64,000 nt of DNA from RGIG7450 sp045633565 (GTDB lineage Bacteria > Bacillota > Clostridia > RUG12999): positions 98,465-162,464 of the forward strand of contig JAZQYO010000006.1 of NCBI GenBank assembly GCA_045633565.1. The letters are read 5' to 3'. The notes beneath the pieces were generated by a model, which was not told the origin of the DNA, searched no databases, and was given only the letters and a program-made list of their open reading frames with translations. Of this stretch, positions 32,561 to 40,057 are shown piece after piece (within the stretch, counting starts at the first letter, position 1; each line of letters opens with the position of its first letter). Made by a program: the position numbers and the translations under genes.

Positions 32561-33583
32561 ATGAAAATAATTGTTGATGCAATGGGCGGTGACTATGCAC
32601 CCAAAGAGCAGGTTTTAGGTGCGGTACGTGCCGCAAAAGAACTTGATGTTGATATAATTTTATGCGGAAGAGAAGAAGACATAAAGCGTGAACTTGAGCT
32701 ATCAGGTGAAAACACAGACAGAATCCAGATACATAACTGCACTGAAGTTGTTGAAAATGAGGATGACCCCATAAGAGGAGTAAGACGCAAAAAAGATTCT
32801 TCGCTTGTTGTTGGCATGAAACTTCTTCATGAGGGAAAAGCAGATGCAATTGTAACCTCCGGAAATACCGGTGCGGTTATAGCTGCAGCTGTATTTGAAC
32901 TGGGCAGAATAAAGGGCATTTCCCGTCCGGCGATTGCGCCTATGATTCCCACAATGCCGGGCAAACCGCTGCTGCTTTTAGATTCGGGAGCGAATGCAAT
33001 TTGCACACCCGATAACCTTCTTGGATTTGCTATAATGGGCTCACATTATATGGAAAATATCCTTGGAATAGAAAACCCAAAAGTAGGGCTTGTAAACATT
33101 GGCGTGGAGGAAAAAAAGGGGACTCCTCTTACAAAAGAAACCTATCAGATTTTAAAAACGGCAGATATTAATTTTGCAGGTAACCTTGAAGCACGGCAGA
33201 TTCCCCACGGGGATGTTGATGTTGCCGTTACTGACGGATTTACCGGTAATGTTATACTCAAGCTGATGGAAGGAATGGGCGAATTTATGAAGAGCGCTCT
33301 TAAGGGCATTCTTATGAAAAACACCATTACAAAGCTCAGCGCGCTGACTATGACAGGCGGACTTAAAGAGTTCAAGAAAAAGTTTGATGTTAAAGAGCAT
33401 GGCGGTGCACCTCTTTTAGGTGTTGACGGCATGGTTGTAAAAGCTCATGGGAACTCTGATGCAAAAGCATTTTGTGCGGCTATAAGACAGGCGAAAAAAG
33501 CAGTTGAAACAGACCTTTTAAATAAGATTAAAACGGCGGTTGAAGGAAGTGGATTAAAAGATGGAGCTGATGAAGATTTATAA
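32561..33583 (+). CDS. plsX: Phosphate acyltransferase PlsX
   Basis: PlsX converts acyl-ACP to acyl-phosphate for phospholipid synthesis. The 340-residue protein has the N-terminal IIVDAMGGDYAPKEQV, the TSGNTGAVIAAAVFELGRI motif, and GVDGMVVKAHGNSDAKAF near the C-terminus. Its usual partner acpP does not follow; rnc overlaps its 3' end by 23 bases. Confidence 0.96.
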   Translation: MKIIVDAMGGDYAPKEQVLGAVRAAKELDVDIILCGREEDIKRELELSGENTDRIQIHNCTEVVENEDDPIRGVRRKKDSSLVVGMKLLHEGKADAIVTSGNTGAVIAAAVFELGRIKGISRPAIAPMIPTMPGKPLLLLDSGANAICTPDNLLGFAIMGSHYMENILGIENPKVGLVNIGVEEKKGTPLTKETYQILKTADINFAGNLEARQIPHGDVDVAVTDGFTGNVILKLMEGMGEFMKSALKGILMKNTITKLSALTMTGGLKEFKKKFDVKEHGGAPLLGVDGMVVKAHGNSDAKAFCAAIRQAKKAVETDLLNKIKTAVEGSGLKDGADEDL

Positions 33584-34229
33584 GTTTAAAGATGAGCAGC
33601 TTTTTGAGCTTGCAAGAACACACACTTCCTACGCAAACGAATTTAAAAAGGATAAAAAAGAGAGCAATCAGCGTATTGAGTTTCTTGGCGATTCGGTGCT
33701 TTCCATTATGGTCAGCGAATATATTTACAAGCATTATGCTCATTTGCCCGAAGGGTCGCTTACCAAAATAAGAGCAGATGTTGTGTGCGAAAAGAGTCTT
33801 TATGAGATTGCGAAAAGCATTGATTTAGGTTCACAACTTTTGCTTGGCAAAGGTGAGGAAAAAGCAGGAGGCAGAACAAGAGTATCAATCCTTGCAGATG
33901 CTATGGAAGCTTTTATCGGTGCGGTTTACCTTGATTCCGACCTTGAAACTGCAAAGAAGACGTTTATGCCTCTTTTAACTGAGAGGATTGTTCTGGCGGC
34001 AAGCATAGAGGGGAAAAAGGATTTTAAAACTACGCTGCAGGAATATGTTCAGAAAGACGGACAGGCGAAAATAACATATAAAACGGTTGCGGAAACCGGA
34101 CCTGACCATGATAAAACTTATGATGTTGAGGTCTTGGTAAATGGCAGGGTTTGTGGTAGCGGCAGCGGAAAAACAAAAAAAGAAGCTGAACAGATGGCGG
34201 CAAAAAGCGCCCTTTCAAAATTGGTATGA
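33561..34229 (+). CDS. rnc: Ribonuclease III
   Basis: RNase III cuts double-stranded RNA, including rRNA precursors. The 222-residue protein has the signature QRIEFLGDSVLSIMVSE, the second acidic site ADAMEAFIGAVYLD, and a C-terminal double-stranded RNA-binding domain (KEAEQMAAKSALSKL). The ATG at 33561 lies inside plsX. The stop overlaps the next gene by 4 bases. Confidence 0.96.
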   Translation: MELMKIYKFKDEQLFELARTHTSYANEFKKDKKESNQRIEFLGDSVLSIMVSEYIYKHYAHLPEGSLTKIRADVVCEKSLYEIAKSIDLGSQLLLGKGEEKAGGRTRVSILADAMEAFIGAVYLDSDLETAKKTFMPLLTERIVLAASIEGKKDFKTTLQEYVQKDGQAKITYKTVAETGPDHDKTYDVEVLVNGRVCGSGSGKTKKEAEQMAAKSALSKLV

Positions 34230-35185
34230 TGAAGCATTATAACATACCTGTTTTTGTTCCGCACAAGGGATGCCCCAATGATTGCGTTTTCTGTAACCAG
34301 AAAAAAATAACGGGCATTTGTGAAGCAGAAACACTTGGCAGAACAGAAGAAATAATAACAGAACATCTTTCCACAATAAAAAGACCTTATTTTGCCGAAA
34401 TTGCTTTTTTTGGAGGTAGTTTTACCGGCATTGATTTGTCTCTACAGAAAGAGTATCTGAAAATTGCAAAAAAATATGTTGACATGGGCGAGGTTGACGG
34501 GATAAGACTGTCCACCCGGCCGGACTATATTTCCGGAGAGATACTCCGCATGCTTAAAAGCTATGGAGTGACAGCTGTGGAGCTTGGTGCACAGTCAATG
34601 GATGATGAGGTGCTTTTAAAAAACCGACGGGGACATACCGCAGATGACACAAAAAAGGCGGTCAGGCTTTTAAAAGAATACGGTTTTGAAACAGGACTTC
34701 AAATGATGACGGGGATGTACGGCTCTGACACAGAGAAGGATATTTTTACCGGCAGGGAAATCGCAAAACTTAAACCTGATACGGTGCGGATTTATCCAAC
34801 TGTTGTCCTTTCGGAAACAGAGCTTGAAAATCTTTATAAAGATGGTAAATATGTTCCAACTTCACTTGAAACGAGCGTTGAAGTCTGTGCGGCACTTTAC
34901 CGCATTTTTGATGAGGAAAAGATTAAAATAATCAGAATGGGACTTCAGTCCACAGATACAATCTGTGAAAAAGGCAGCATAGTTGCGGGTGCGTATCACA
35001 GTGCGTTTGGCGAGCTTGTCAGGTCAAGACTTTTAAGAGATGAAATGGAAGAAGAAGTGAAATCGGGCAAGCGTGTAATTGAAGTCCCGGCAAAAAAGCT
35101 TTCTGCGGCAATAGGACAAAAGAGAGCAAATTTAACATACTTTAAAGAAAAGTATGGAATAGATATTGAGGTAAAAGGTATATGA
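34226..35185 (+). CDS. Radical SAM protein, Elp3-like
   Basis: The 319-residue protein has a radical SAM 4Fe-4S motif KGCPNDCVFCNQ, the IAFFGGSFTGID strand, and the LSTRPDYIS, VELGAQS and RRGHTADDT motifs seen in Elp3-type radical SAM proteins. It lacks the GNAT acetyltransferase domain of full Elp3. In Clostridia this gene often follows rnc. The substrate is not established; a role in RNA modification is possible. It overlaps rnc and engB by 4 bases each. Confidence 0.88.
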   Translation: MMKHYNIPVFVPHKGCPNDCVFCNQKKITGICEAETLGRTEEIITEHLSTIKRPYFAEIAFFGGSFTGIDLSLQKEYLKIAKKYVDMGEVDGIRLSTRPDYISGEILRMLKSYGVTAVELGAQSMDDEVLLKNRRGHTADDTKKAVRLLKEYGFETGLQMMTGMYGSDTEKDIFTGREIAKLKPDTVRIYPTVVLSETELENLYKDGKYVPTSLETSVEVCAALYRIFDEEKIKIIRMGLQSTDTICEKGSIVAGAYHSAFGELVRSRLLRDEMEEEVKSGKRVIEVPAKKLSAAIGQKRANLTYFKEKYGIDIEVKGI

Positions 35186-35763
35186 ACATTCAGAACGCAT
35201 CAATAAAGGTTTCGGCTGTCAGCCCAAAACAGTATCCGACAGATAATCTGCCTGAAATAGCTTTTGCGGGCAGGTCCAATGTGGGAAAATCATCTTTTAT
35301 CAATAAAATGCTTAACCGCAAAGGACTTGCACGGACAAGTGCAACACCGGGTAAAACGGCACAGATTAACTTTTACAACATAGACGAATGTATTTATTTT
35401 GTGGATTTGCCGGGGTACGGATATGCGGCAGTTTCCAAGCAGGAAAAGAAAAGATGGGGACTTATGATGGAGGAATATTTAAATACACGTGAAAACTTAA
35501 GGCAGACTTTTCTGCTTGTTGATTCCCGTCATAAACCGACTGCTGACGATGTTCAGATGGCTGAATGGATAAGATATAATTTTGGTAGTCTTATTGTGAT
35601 TGCCACAAAGCTTGACAAACTTAAAAAAAGTCAGATTGAGGGAAATCTTGAGGTTATTAAAAACACGTTAAAACTTACTGAAAATGATGTTTTAGTGCCC
35701 TTTTCTGCCGAAAAAGGAACGGGTAGGGATGAGGCTTGGGAAGTAATTAGCAGTATTATTTAA
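35182..35763 (+). CDS. engB: Ribosome biogenesis GTPase EngB (YsxC)
   Basis: This essential GTPase helps assemble the 50S subunit. The 193-residue protein has G1 AGRSNVGKSS, G2/G3 TPGKTAQINF and VDLPGYGYA, G4 ATKLDKL and G5 FSAEKGTG. It overlaps the preceding gene by ATGA and converges on spoIIR with an 8-base overlap. Confidence 0.96.
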   Translation: MNIQNASIKVSAVSPKQYPTDNLPEIAFAGRSNVGKSSFINKMLNRKGLARTSATPGKTAQINFYNIDECIYFVDLPGYGYAAVSKQEKKRWGLMMEEYLNTRENLRQTFLLVDSRHKPTADDVQMAEWIRYNFGSLIVIATKLDKLKKSQIEGNLEVIKNTLKLTENDVLVPFSAEKGTGRDEAWEVISSII

Positions 35764-36280
35764 AGAGCTCTAACAGTTTAAATTTTATTTCAAATTTCGG
35801 TCTGCCGGATTTGGTCAGGCCGTTTTTTGATATTATGTCGTCTTTGAAATGGGCGGTTGTTTCGTCAGTGAAGCATAAAGGAGGATACATAACGCACCAC
35901 CAGTTCTGCCCCTGCCCGTTTCCAATTACAACTCTGACGGCGGTATATTCGCCCGCAGGTAGAGTTATGTTTCCATAGGATTTTTTGGGGAAATGGAATT
36001 TTCCGAACTGCGCTTTTGCAGACGGATTTATGCCGTATGATGCAAGTGTAACCTTTGCAGCATCTTCCATGAGATTAAGACTGTGCGGTATTTCTTCGGG
36101 ACTTAAGGTGTTTGAAAGGGCGAGAACACTGTCACGCACTTTGAGCTTTACATACTGGTCATATTCGCTGTCGCTGTTTGCAATAACGTGCAGCCGGATT
36201 ATATTCATATCCTCGCTGTCTGCAGGAGTGATTAAAAGAAATGGGAGAATGAGAAAAAAGGCAATAAAAAAGTTTTTCAT
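35756..36280 (-). CDS. spoIIR: Stage II sporulation protein R (SpoIIR)
   Basis: SpoIIR is secreted from the forespore and triggers SpoIIGA to process pro-sigma-E in the mother cell. The 174-residue protein has a signal peptide (MKNFFIAFFLILPFLLI), the IIRLHVIANSDSEYDQ motif, GNITLPAGEYTAVRVVIG and GQNWWCVMYPPLCF. The start at 36280 has a GGAGGT site; the longer frame upstream has no support. A sigma-F-like promoter precedes it. Confidence 0.95.
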   Translation of the reverse strand: MKNFFIAFFLILPFLLITPADSEDMNIIRLHVIANSDSEYDQYVKLKVRDSVLALSNTLSPEEIPHSLNLMEDAAKVTLASYGINPSAKAQFGKFHFPKKSYGNITLPAGEYTAVRVVIGNGQGQNWWCVMYPPLCFTDETTAHFKDDIISKNGLTKSGRPKFEIKFKLLELFK

Positions 36281-36307
36281 AGATACCTCCGGAAAGCTTT
36301 GTGGCAC

Positions 36308-36337
36308 TATTATTGACGGCTTTCCCGGAAGATAAAC
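36308..36337 (-). promoter_or_regulatory. Predicted sigma-F promoter of spoIIR
   Basis: On the minus strand GTTTA is 15 bases from GTCAATAATA, against the sigma-F pattern GYWTA and GGNNANAMTW (one mismatch in the -10). The implied start lies about 20 bases before the ATG. spoIIR is known to be under sigma-F. Confidence 0.6.
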
Positions 36338-36366
36338 AAAAAACCGGCTTACTGCCGGTTTTTTTA
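36338..36366. terminator. Bidirectional terminator
   Basis: AACCGGC pairs with GCCGGTT around TTACT, flanked by an A-run and a T-run, so it works on either strand. On the minus strand it ends the YcxB-like gene just before the spoIIR promoter. Confidence 0.85.
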
Positions 36367-36966
36367 TGTTACCTTGTATGAAATTATTAAAATTACCGCA
36401 CATGCAGTAACAAATGCCAGAGTGGAAATGTTTTTGATAGTAGCTTTAAGTCCAACGGAAAAGGGGTTGCGTTTGTTTTTTCTCGGCAGAGCTGATATAA
36501 CACTGCGGACAGATTTTTTTTCATCATCCGTCAAAATGTTTTTTGGAAGGATTATGTAGTTGTTTTTGGATATAAAAAAGCAAAACTGTTTCACCGTTTC
36601 ATAAGCCGAATAAAGACTTTTTAGTTCAATCACCGACGGAGTTGAAGATTCGCGTATTATTGAAAGAGTGTCGCTGGTGAGCGATATGGTGTAATGCGGA
36701 TTTGGGAAAGAGCCGGAGGCATATTCCTCTTTTGCAGTTTTGGGAAGTTTCACAAAAATACTGTTGATATAAGAAACAAGCATGTATATTCCTATAACGG
36801 CAATGATAAAGCTCCGCTGAGTCATAAAATAATCCCACAGGACAAACAGACTTAAACAGGATACCCATATTATGGTGAAAATACCGGTATAGTCATATAA
36901 AAACGCAAAATATCTGAATGTGCGATAATCTTTTGCAGAAATATCAACTTTTTTATCTTTCAGCAT
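36364..36966 (-). CDS. Membrane protein, YcxB-like
   Basis: The 200-residue protein has two N-terminal transmembrane helices (about 28-45 and 50-70), a soluble region with ISLTSDTLSIIRES, SLYSAYETVKQFCFF and NNYIILPKNIL, and a C-terminal membrane helix. The soluble motifs match the YcxB-like domain. Its function is unknown. The start has a GGAG site inside the end of rlmB, which it overlaps by 14 bases. Confidence 0.78.
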   Translation of the reverse strand: MLKDKKVDISAKDYRTFRYFAFLYDYTGIFTIIWVSCLSLFVLWDYFMTQRSFIIAVIGIYMLVSYINSIFVKLPKTAKEEYASGSFPNPHYTISLTSDTLSIIRESSTPSVIELKSLYSAYETVKQFCFFISKNNYIILPKNILTDDEKKSVRSVISALPRKNKRNPFSVGLKATIKNISTLAFVTACAVILIISYKVT

Positions 36967-37699
36967 TTTTTTCTCCTCTTTGTCTTACAATCTCGTAAAG
37001 AACGATTCCTGTTGCAACAGATGCGTTAAGGGACTGGATTTTGCCTAGCATGGGGATTTTTACAAGAAAATCACAGTTCTTTTTGAGTAGCTCGCTCATT
37101 CCTTCACCCTCGCTGCCCACAATAAGAGCAATCGGGCCGGTCATATCCTGGGTGTAAATATCCTTTTCTCCGCTGACGTCGGTGCCGGCTACCCAAACGC
37201 CATTTTCCTTGAGCAGTTTTACAGTGTCGTTGAGGTTTGAAACCTTGGCTATTTTAAGATTTTCCACTGCACCGGAGGCAACCTTTTCAACAGTTTCGGT
37301 TATTCCGCAGCTTCTGCGTTTAGGAATTATAAGACCATGGGCGCCTGCGGCACAAGCAGTTCTTATAACCGCACCAAGGTTGTGAGGGTCGGTAACGCCG
37401 TCTGCAATGACAATGAACGGGTCCTCGCCTTTATCTTTTGCTTCAAACAGGATATCCTCCACCGAAACATACTCTGTTGCGGCGCACATTGCAATAACAC
37501 CCTGATGACTGCCTGTTTTTGAAAGCATATCAAGCTTTTTTCTGCTGCAGTTAATTACTACCAGCTTGTTTTTCTTGGCAAGACCAACTATTTCCGAAAG
37601 GCGCCTATCACCTTCCTCAAGGACATATATACGGTCTATGGCACGCCCCGATTTAATTGCTTCTTTGACAGTATTTCTGCCTTCTATCTGAAATTCCAT
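36953..37699 (-). CDS. rlmB: 23S rRNA (guanosine-2'-O-)-methyltransferase RlmB
   Basis: This SPOUT enzyme methylates G2251 (E. coli numbering) in the P loop of 23S rRNA. The 248-residue protein has an N-terminal substrate-binding domain (IEGRNTVKEAIKSGRAI) and SPOUT motifs 1-3: DPHNLGAVIRTACAAGAHG, IVGSEGEGMSELL and SLNASVATGIVLYE. Start site GGAGG. Confidence 0.94.
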   Translation of the reverse strand: MEFQIEGRNTVKEAIKSGRAIDRIYVLEEGDRRLSEIVGLAKKNKLVVINCSRKKLDMLSKTGSHQGVIAMCAATEYVSVEDILFEAKDKGEDPFIVIADGVTDPHNLGAVIRTACAAGAHGLIIPKRRSCGITETVEKVASGAVENLKIAKVSNLNDTVKLLKENGVWVAGTDVSGEKDIYTQDMTGPIALIVGSEGEGMSELLKKNCDFLVKIPMLGKIQSLNASVATGIVLYEIVRQRGEKNAER

Positions 37700-37759
37700 C
37701 TTATTTCCTCCGGAAAACTTATATGCGTTTAGTATATCATAAAAAAAGAGTTATTACAA

Positions 37760-37786
37760 GAATATTTTTTCAGCTATGCAAATATA
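37760..37786 (+). promoter_or_regulatory. Possible sigma-E promoter of yabP
   Basis: GAATATT is a full match to the sigma-E -35 pattern GHATATT. CAAATATA, 12 bases on, matches the -10 only in part. The B. subtilis yabP operon is under sigma-E, which makes the site plausible. Confidence 0.35.
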
Positions 37787-37813
37787 AATAAAAATATAAA
37801 GAGGTGAGAATTT

Positions 37814-38101
37814 ATGGATAGACAAAATCAGTCGGCTATGCCACAGAACATAATTCTTGAGGGACGCAAAAAACTGTCCGTTTCCGGAGTGGAGGATATA
37901 GACAGCTTTGACGAAAATTCAGCAGTTATTTTTACTTCAATGGGACTTATTGAGGTAAAGGGCTCGGATATACACATGAACAAGCTTAATCTCGAATCGG
38001 GGGAAATTGTGCTGGAGGGTGAGTTTGACAGTGTGATTTACCCGGATGAAAACAGCGGGAAACAGAAAAAGAAATTTTTGTCAAAGCTTCTGGGTGAGTA
38101 A
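37814..38101 (+). CDS. yabP: Sporulation protein YabP
   Basis: The 95-residue protein has the YabP/YqfC core NIILEGRKKLSVSGVEDID and TSMGLIEVKGSDIHMNKL, ending in a Lys-rich tail. It is needed for spore cortex formation in relatives. Start site GAGGTG. yabQ follows after 2 bases in the standard order yabP-yabQ-divIC-S1. Confidence 0.92.
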   Translation: MDRQNQSAMPQNIILEGRKKLSVSGVEDIDSFDENSAVIFTSMGLIEVKGSDIHMNKLNLESGEIVLEGEFDSVIYPDENSGKQKKKFLSKLLGE

Positions 38102-38103
38102 AA

Positions 38104-38589
38104 ATGCCGGTAAACGTAAATCAGCAGACAATTGTTTTCCTGATGTGTGTACTGACCGGAATGGCGTCAGGAATAATTTGGGATGTGCTTAATATATCAG
38201 CAAAAAAACTGCGCTTTAATAAAGGCGCATTTTTTGTTCAGGATATACTCATCTGGGGAATAATTCTTGCCTTTTTCTTTGGTGTTATATATAAAATTAA
38301 CGGAGCAATTTTAAGATGGTATGTTTTTTTGGGAGCTCTGCTCGGAGCAATGCTCTATATTCTCACTATAAGGAAAGTAACGATAAATATAGCGACGTTT
38401 CTAATAAATCTTGTTTCAAAAATAATTATTAAGATAATCAAAATTTTGCTGTTTCCTATCAGGAAAATAATGAGGCTTTTTACCCCAGTTATAAAGATTG
38501 TGCAAAATGCACGAAAAAAAGCGTCCAATTTTGTGCAAAAAAACATTGAAAAAATTAAACGAATTAAGATATTATTAAATAAGGTATAA
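38104..38589 (+). CDS. yabQ: Spore cortex biosynthesis protein YabQ
   Basis: The 161-residue membrane protein has about four transmembrane helices (QQTIVFLMCVLTGMASGI at the start, then DILIWGIILAFFFGVIY and FLGALLGAMLYIL) and a long basic C-terminal tail. It fits YabQ by size, layout and position between yabP and divIC. Confidence 0.88.
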   Translation: MPVNVNQQTIVFLMCVLTGMASGIIWDVLNISAKKLRFNKGAFFVQDILIWGIILAFFFGVIYKINGAILRWYVFLGALLGAMLYILTIRKVTINIATFLINLVSKIIIKIIKILLFPIRKIMRLFTPVIKIVQNARKKASNFVQKNIEKIKRIKILLNKV

Positions 38590-38630
38590 TTATTGTATAG
38601 TAGGTATACAGCGAGAAGAAGAGGTGTCTG

Positions 38631-38921
38631 ATGAGACTTTTTAATATATTAAACAGCAAGAGTTTTAAAATAATCTGCCTGACTGCGATTATTATTTATG
38701 TTGCATTTACTGTTTTTTCACAGCAGAGCACCATAAAAGAGAGCAAGAGAATCCTTGAAAATTACAACCAAGATATAAAAGAGCAGGAAGAAATTGCTCT
38801 GGAAATTGAAGAGGAAAAGTCCAAAATCGGTACGGACGAGTATGTTGAGAAAGTGGCAAGAGATAAACTCGGAATGTGCAAGGAAGATGAAAAAATCTTT
38901 ATTGATGGTAAAGATAATTAA
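38631..38921 (+). CDS. divIC: Septum formation initiator, DivIC/FtsB family
   Basis: The 96-residue bitopic protein has one N-terminal membrane helix (ICLTAIIIYVAFTVF), an extracellular coiled coil (about 37-70) and the family end motif EYVEKVARDKLGMCKEDEKIF. It works with FtsL and DivIB in the division complex. Its place after yabQ is conserved in spore formers. Confidence 0.9.
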   Translation: MRLFNILNSKSFKIICLTAIIIYVAFTVFSQQSTIKESKRILENYNQDIKEQEEIALEIEEEKSKIGTDEYVEKVARDKLGMCKEDEKIFIDGKDN

Positions 38922-38957
38922 TTTTGCAGTAGCATTACAACTGAGGAGGAGCGTGTT

Positions 38958-39341
38958 TTGAGTACACAGCTTGAAACGGGGAAAATAGTTGAAGGGAAAG
39001 TCAAAAGCATTGCACCGTTCGGTGCTTTTATCGAGCTTGACGGTGGCGTGCAGGGACTTGTACATATTTCGGAGATTTCGTTCGGGTATGTAAAAGAGGT
39101 TTCCGACCATCTTAAGGTGGGGGATACCGTTAAAGTGAAAATTCTTTCAGAAGGCAAAAACGGCAGACTTGATTTGTCGGTTAAGCAGGCGGCTCAAAGG
39201 CCTCCCAAACCGGAGTTTAAACCTGTACCGCCGGAGAAAATGTCTTTTGAAGATATGCTTTCCAAGTTTAAAAAGGAAAGTGATGAGAAAATGAGTATGC
39301 TCAAAACAAACGTTAAAGAGAGCAGAAGAAGCAGAGGGTAA
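38958..39341 (+). CDS. S1 RNA-binding domain protein (YabR-like)
   Basis: The 127-residue protein has one S1 domain (KIVEGKVKSIAPFGAFIEL; GLVHISEISFGYV; VKILSEGKNGRLDLSV) and a charged C-terminal tail. It starts with TTG after a GAGGAG site. Position after divIC matches yabR of Bacillus. The RNA target is unknown. Confidence 0.9.
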   Translation: MSTQLETGKIVEGKVKSIAPFGAFIELDGGVQGLVHISEISFGYVKEVSDHLKVGDTVKVKILSEGKNGRLDLSVKQAAQRPPKPEFKPVPPEKMSFEDMLSKFKKESDEKMSMLKTNVKESRRSRG

Positions 39342-39348
39342 AAATTTT

Positions 39349-39380
39349 CCGCAGGAAACACAGGTTTCCTGCGGCTTTTG
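39349..39380 (+). terminator. Terminator after the S1 protein gene
   Basis: CCGCAGGAAAC pairs with GTTTCCTGCGG around ACAG. The T-run is short (CTTTTGG), so partial read-through into rlmH is likely. Confidence 0.75.
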
Positions 39381-39395
39381 GTTTGGAGAAGAAAT

Positions 39396-39854
39396 ATGAA
39401 TATTTCTGTTATTTGTGTAGGCACCATTAAAGAAAAGTTTTTCAGGGATGCCTGCGGAGAATATATTAAAAGAATTTCAAGGTTTGGCAGGGTTAATATA
39501 ATTGAGGTGGACGAGTGTCACACTTCGGGCAATCAGGATAAAGAAAAAGAGGGCGTACTTATTGTAAAAAAGATTAATCCTTCAAGCCTGAAGGTTGCTT
39601 TGTGTGTTGAGGGTAAAAAGAGGTCCTCGGAGGAACTTGCACAGCTGATAAAGGACGCAGGGATAAACGGCAAAAGTGAGATAACTTTTATAATAGGCGG
39701 CTCGGAGGGGCTTAGTGACGAGGTTAAAAATGTGGCAGATGTCCGGCTCAGCTTTTCGGATATGACATTTCCTCATCAGCTTATGAGGGTGATTTTATTA
39801 GAGCAGGTTTATCGCGGTTTTAAAATAAATGCAGGGGAAAAGTACCATAAATAG
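39396..39854 (+). CDS. rlmH: 23S rRNA (pseudouridine-1915-N3)-methyltransferase RlmH
   Basis: The 152-residue SPOUT enzyme has MNISVICVGTIKEKFFRDAC, the FIIGGSEGLSD motif and the C-terminal LEQVYRGFKINAGEKYHK that all RlmH proteins share. The start at 39396 follows TTTGGAGAA; the upstream TTG is unlikely. Confidence 0.96.
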   Translation: MNISVICVGTIKEKFFRDACGEYIKRISRFGRVNIIEVDECHTSGNQDKEKEGVLIVKKINPSSLKVALCVEGKKRSSEELAQLIKDAGINGKSEITFIIGGSEGLSDEVKNVADVRLSFSDMTFPHQLMRVILLEQVYRGFKINAGEKYHK

Positions 39855-39857
39855 AAT

Positions 39858-39886
39858 TTGACAATAAATTGTCGAAATGCTATAAT
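39858..39886 (+). promoter_or_regulatory. Promoter with an operator-like palindrome, upstream of the PHP gene
   Basis: A perfect TTGACA, 17 bases, TATAAT. The -35 and half the spacer form the near-palindrome TTTGACAAT, AA, ATTGTCGAAA, which would suit a dimeric repressor. Confidence 0.75.
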
Positions 39887-39892
39887 TGGCGT

Positions 39893-40048
39893 ATATGGAT
39901 TTTTGCAACACAAAAATCCAAAAGAGATTTTATCTCTTTGGCAGTCTTAAGACTGCGAATACTAATTGACGGCGTCATAAAAATGTCCTTGCGAGCAAGC
40001 ATTTTTACTCCTGGTAGAATTGGCGTATAAGGATTTTTTTACAGAAAG
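39893..40048 (+). promoter_or_regulatory. Structured leader of the PHP-domain gene
   Basis: The 5' leader of about 165 bases holds a GGATTTTT/AAAAATCC hairpin (39897-39919), AAAGAGAT/ATCTCTTT (39921-39939), GCAGTC/GACTGC, and a strong hairpin TAAAAATG..CTTGC/GCAAG..CATTTTTA (39978-40007) whose tail has five Ts. A 21-bp direct repeat with one mismatch starts at 39884 and again at 40018. Both copies of GGATTTTT could pair with the single AAAAATCC, giving two exclusive folds. No known riboswitch class is recognised. Confidence 0.5.
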
Positions 40049-40057
40049 GGAAAAAAC

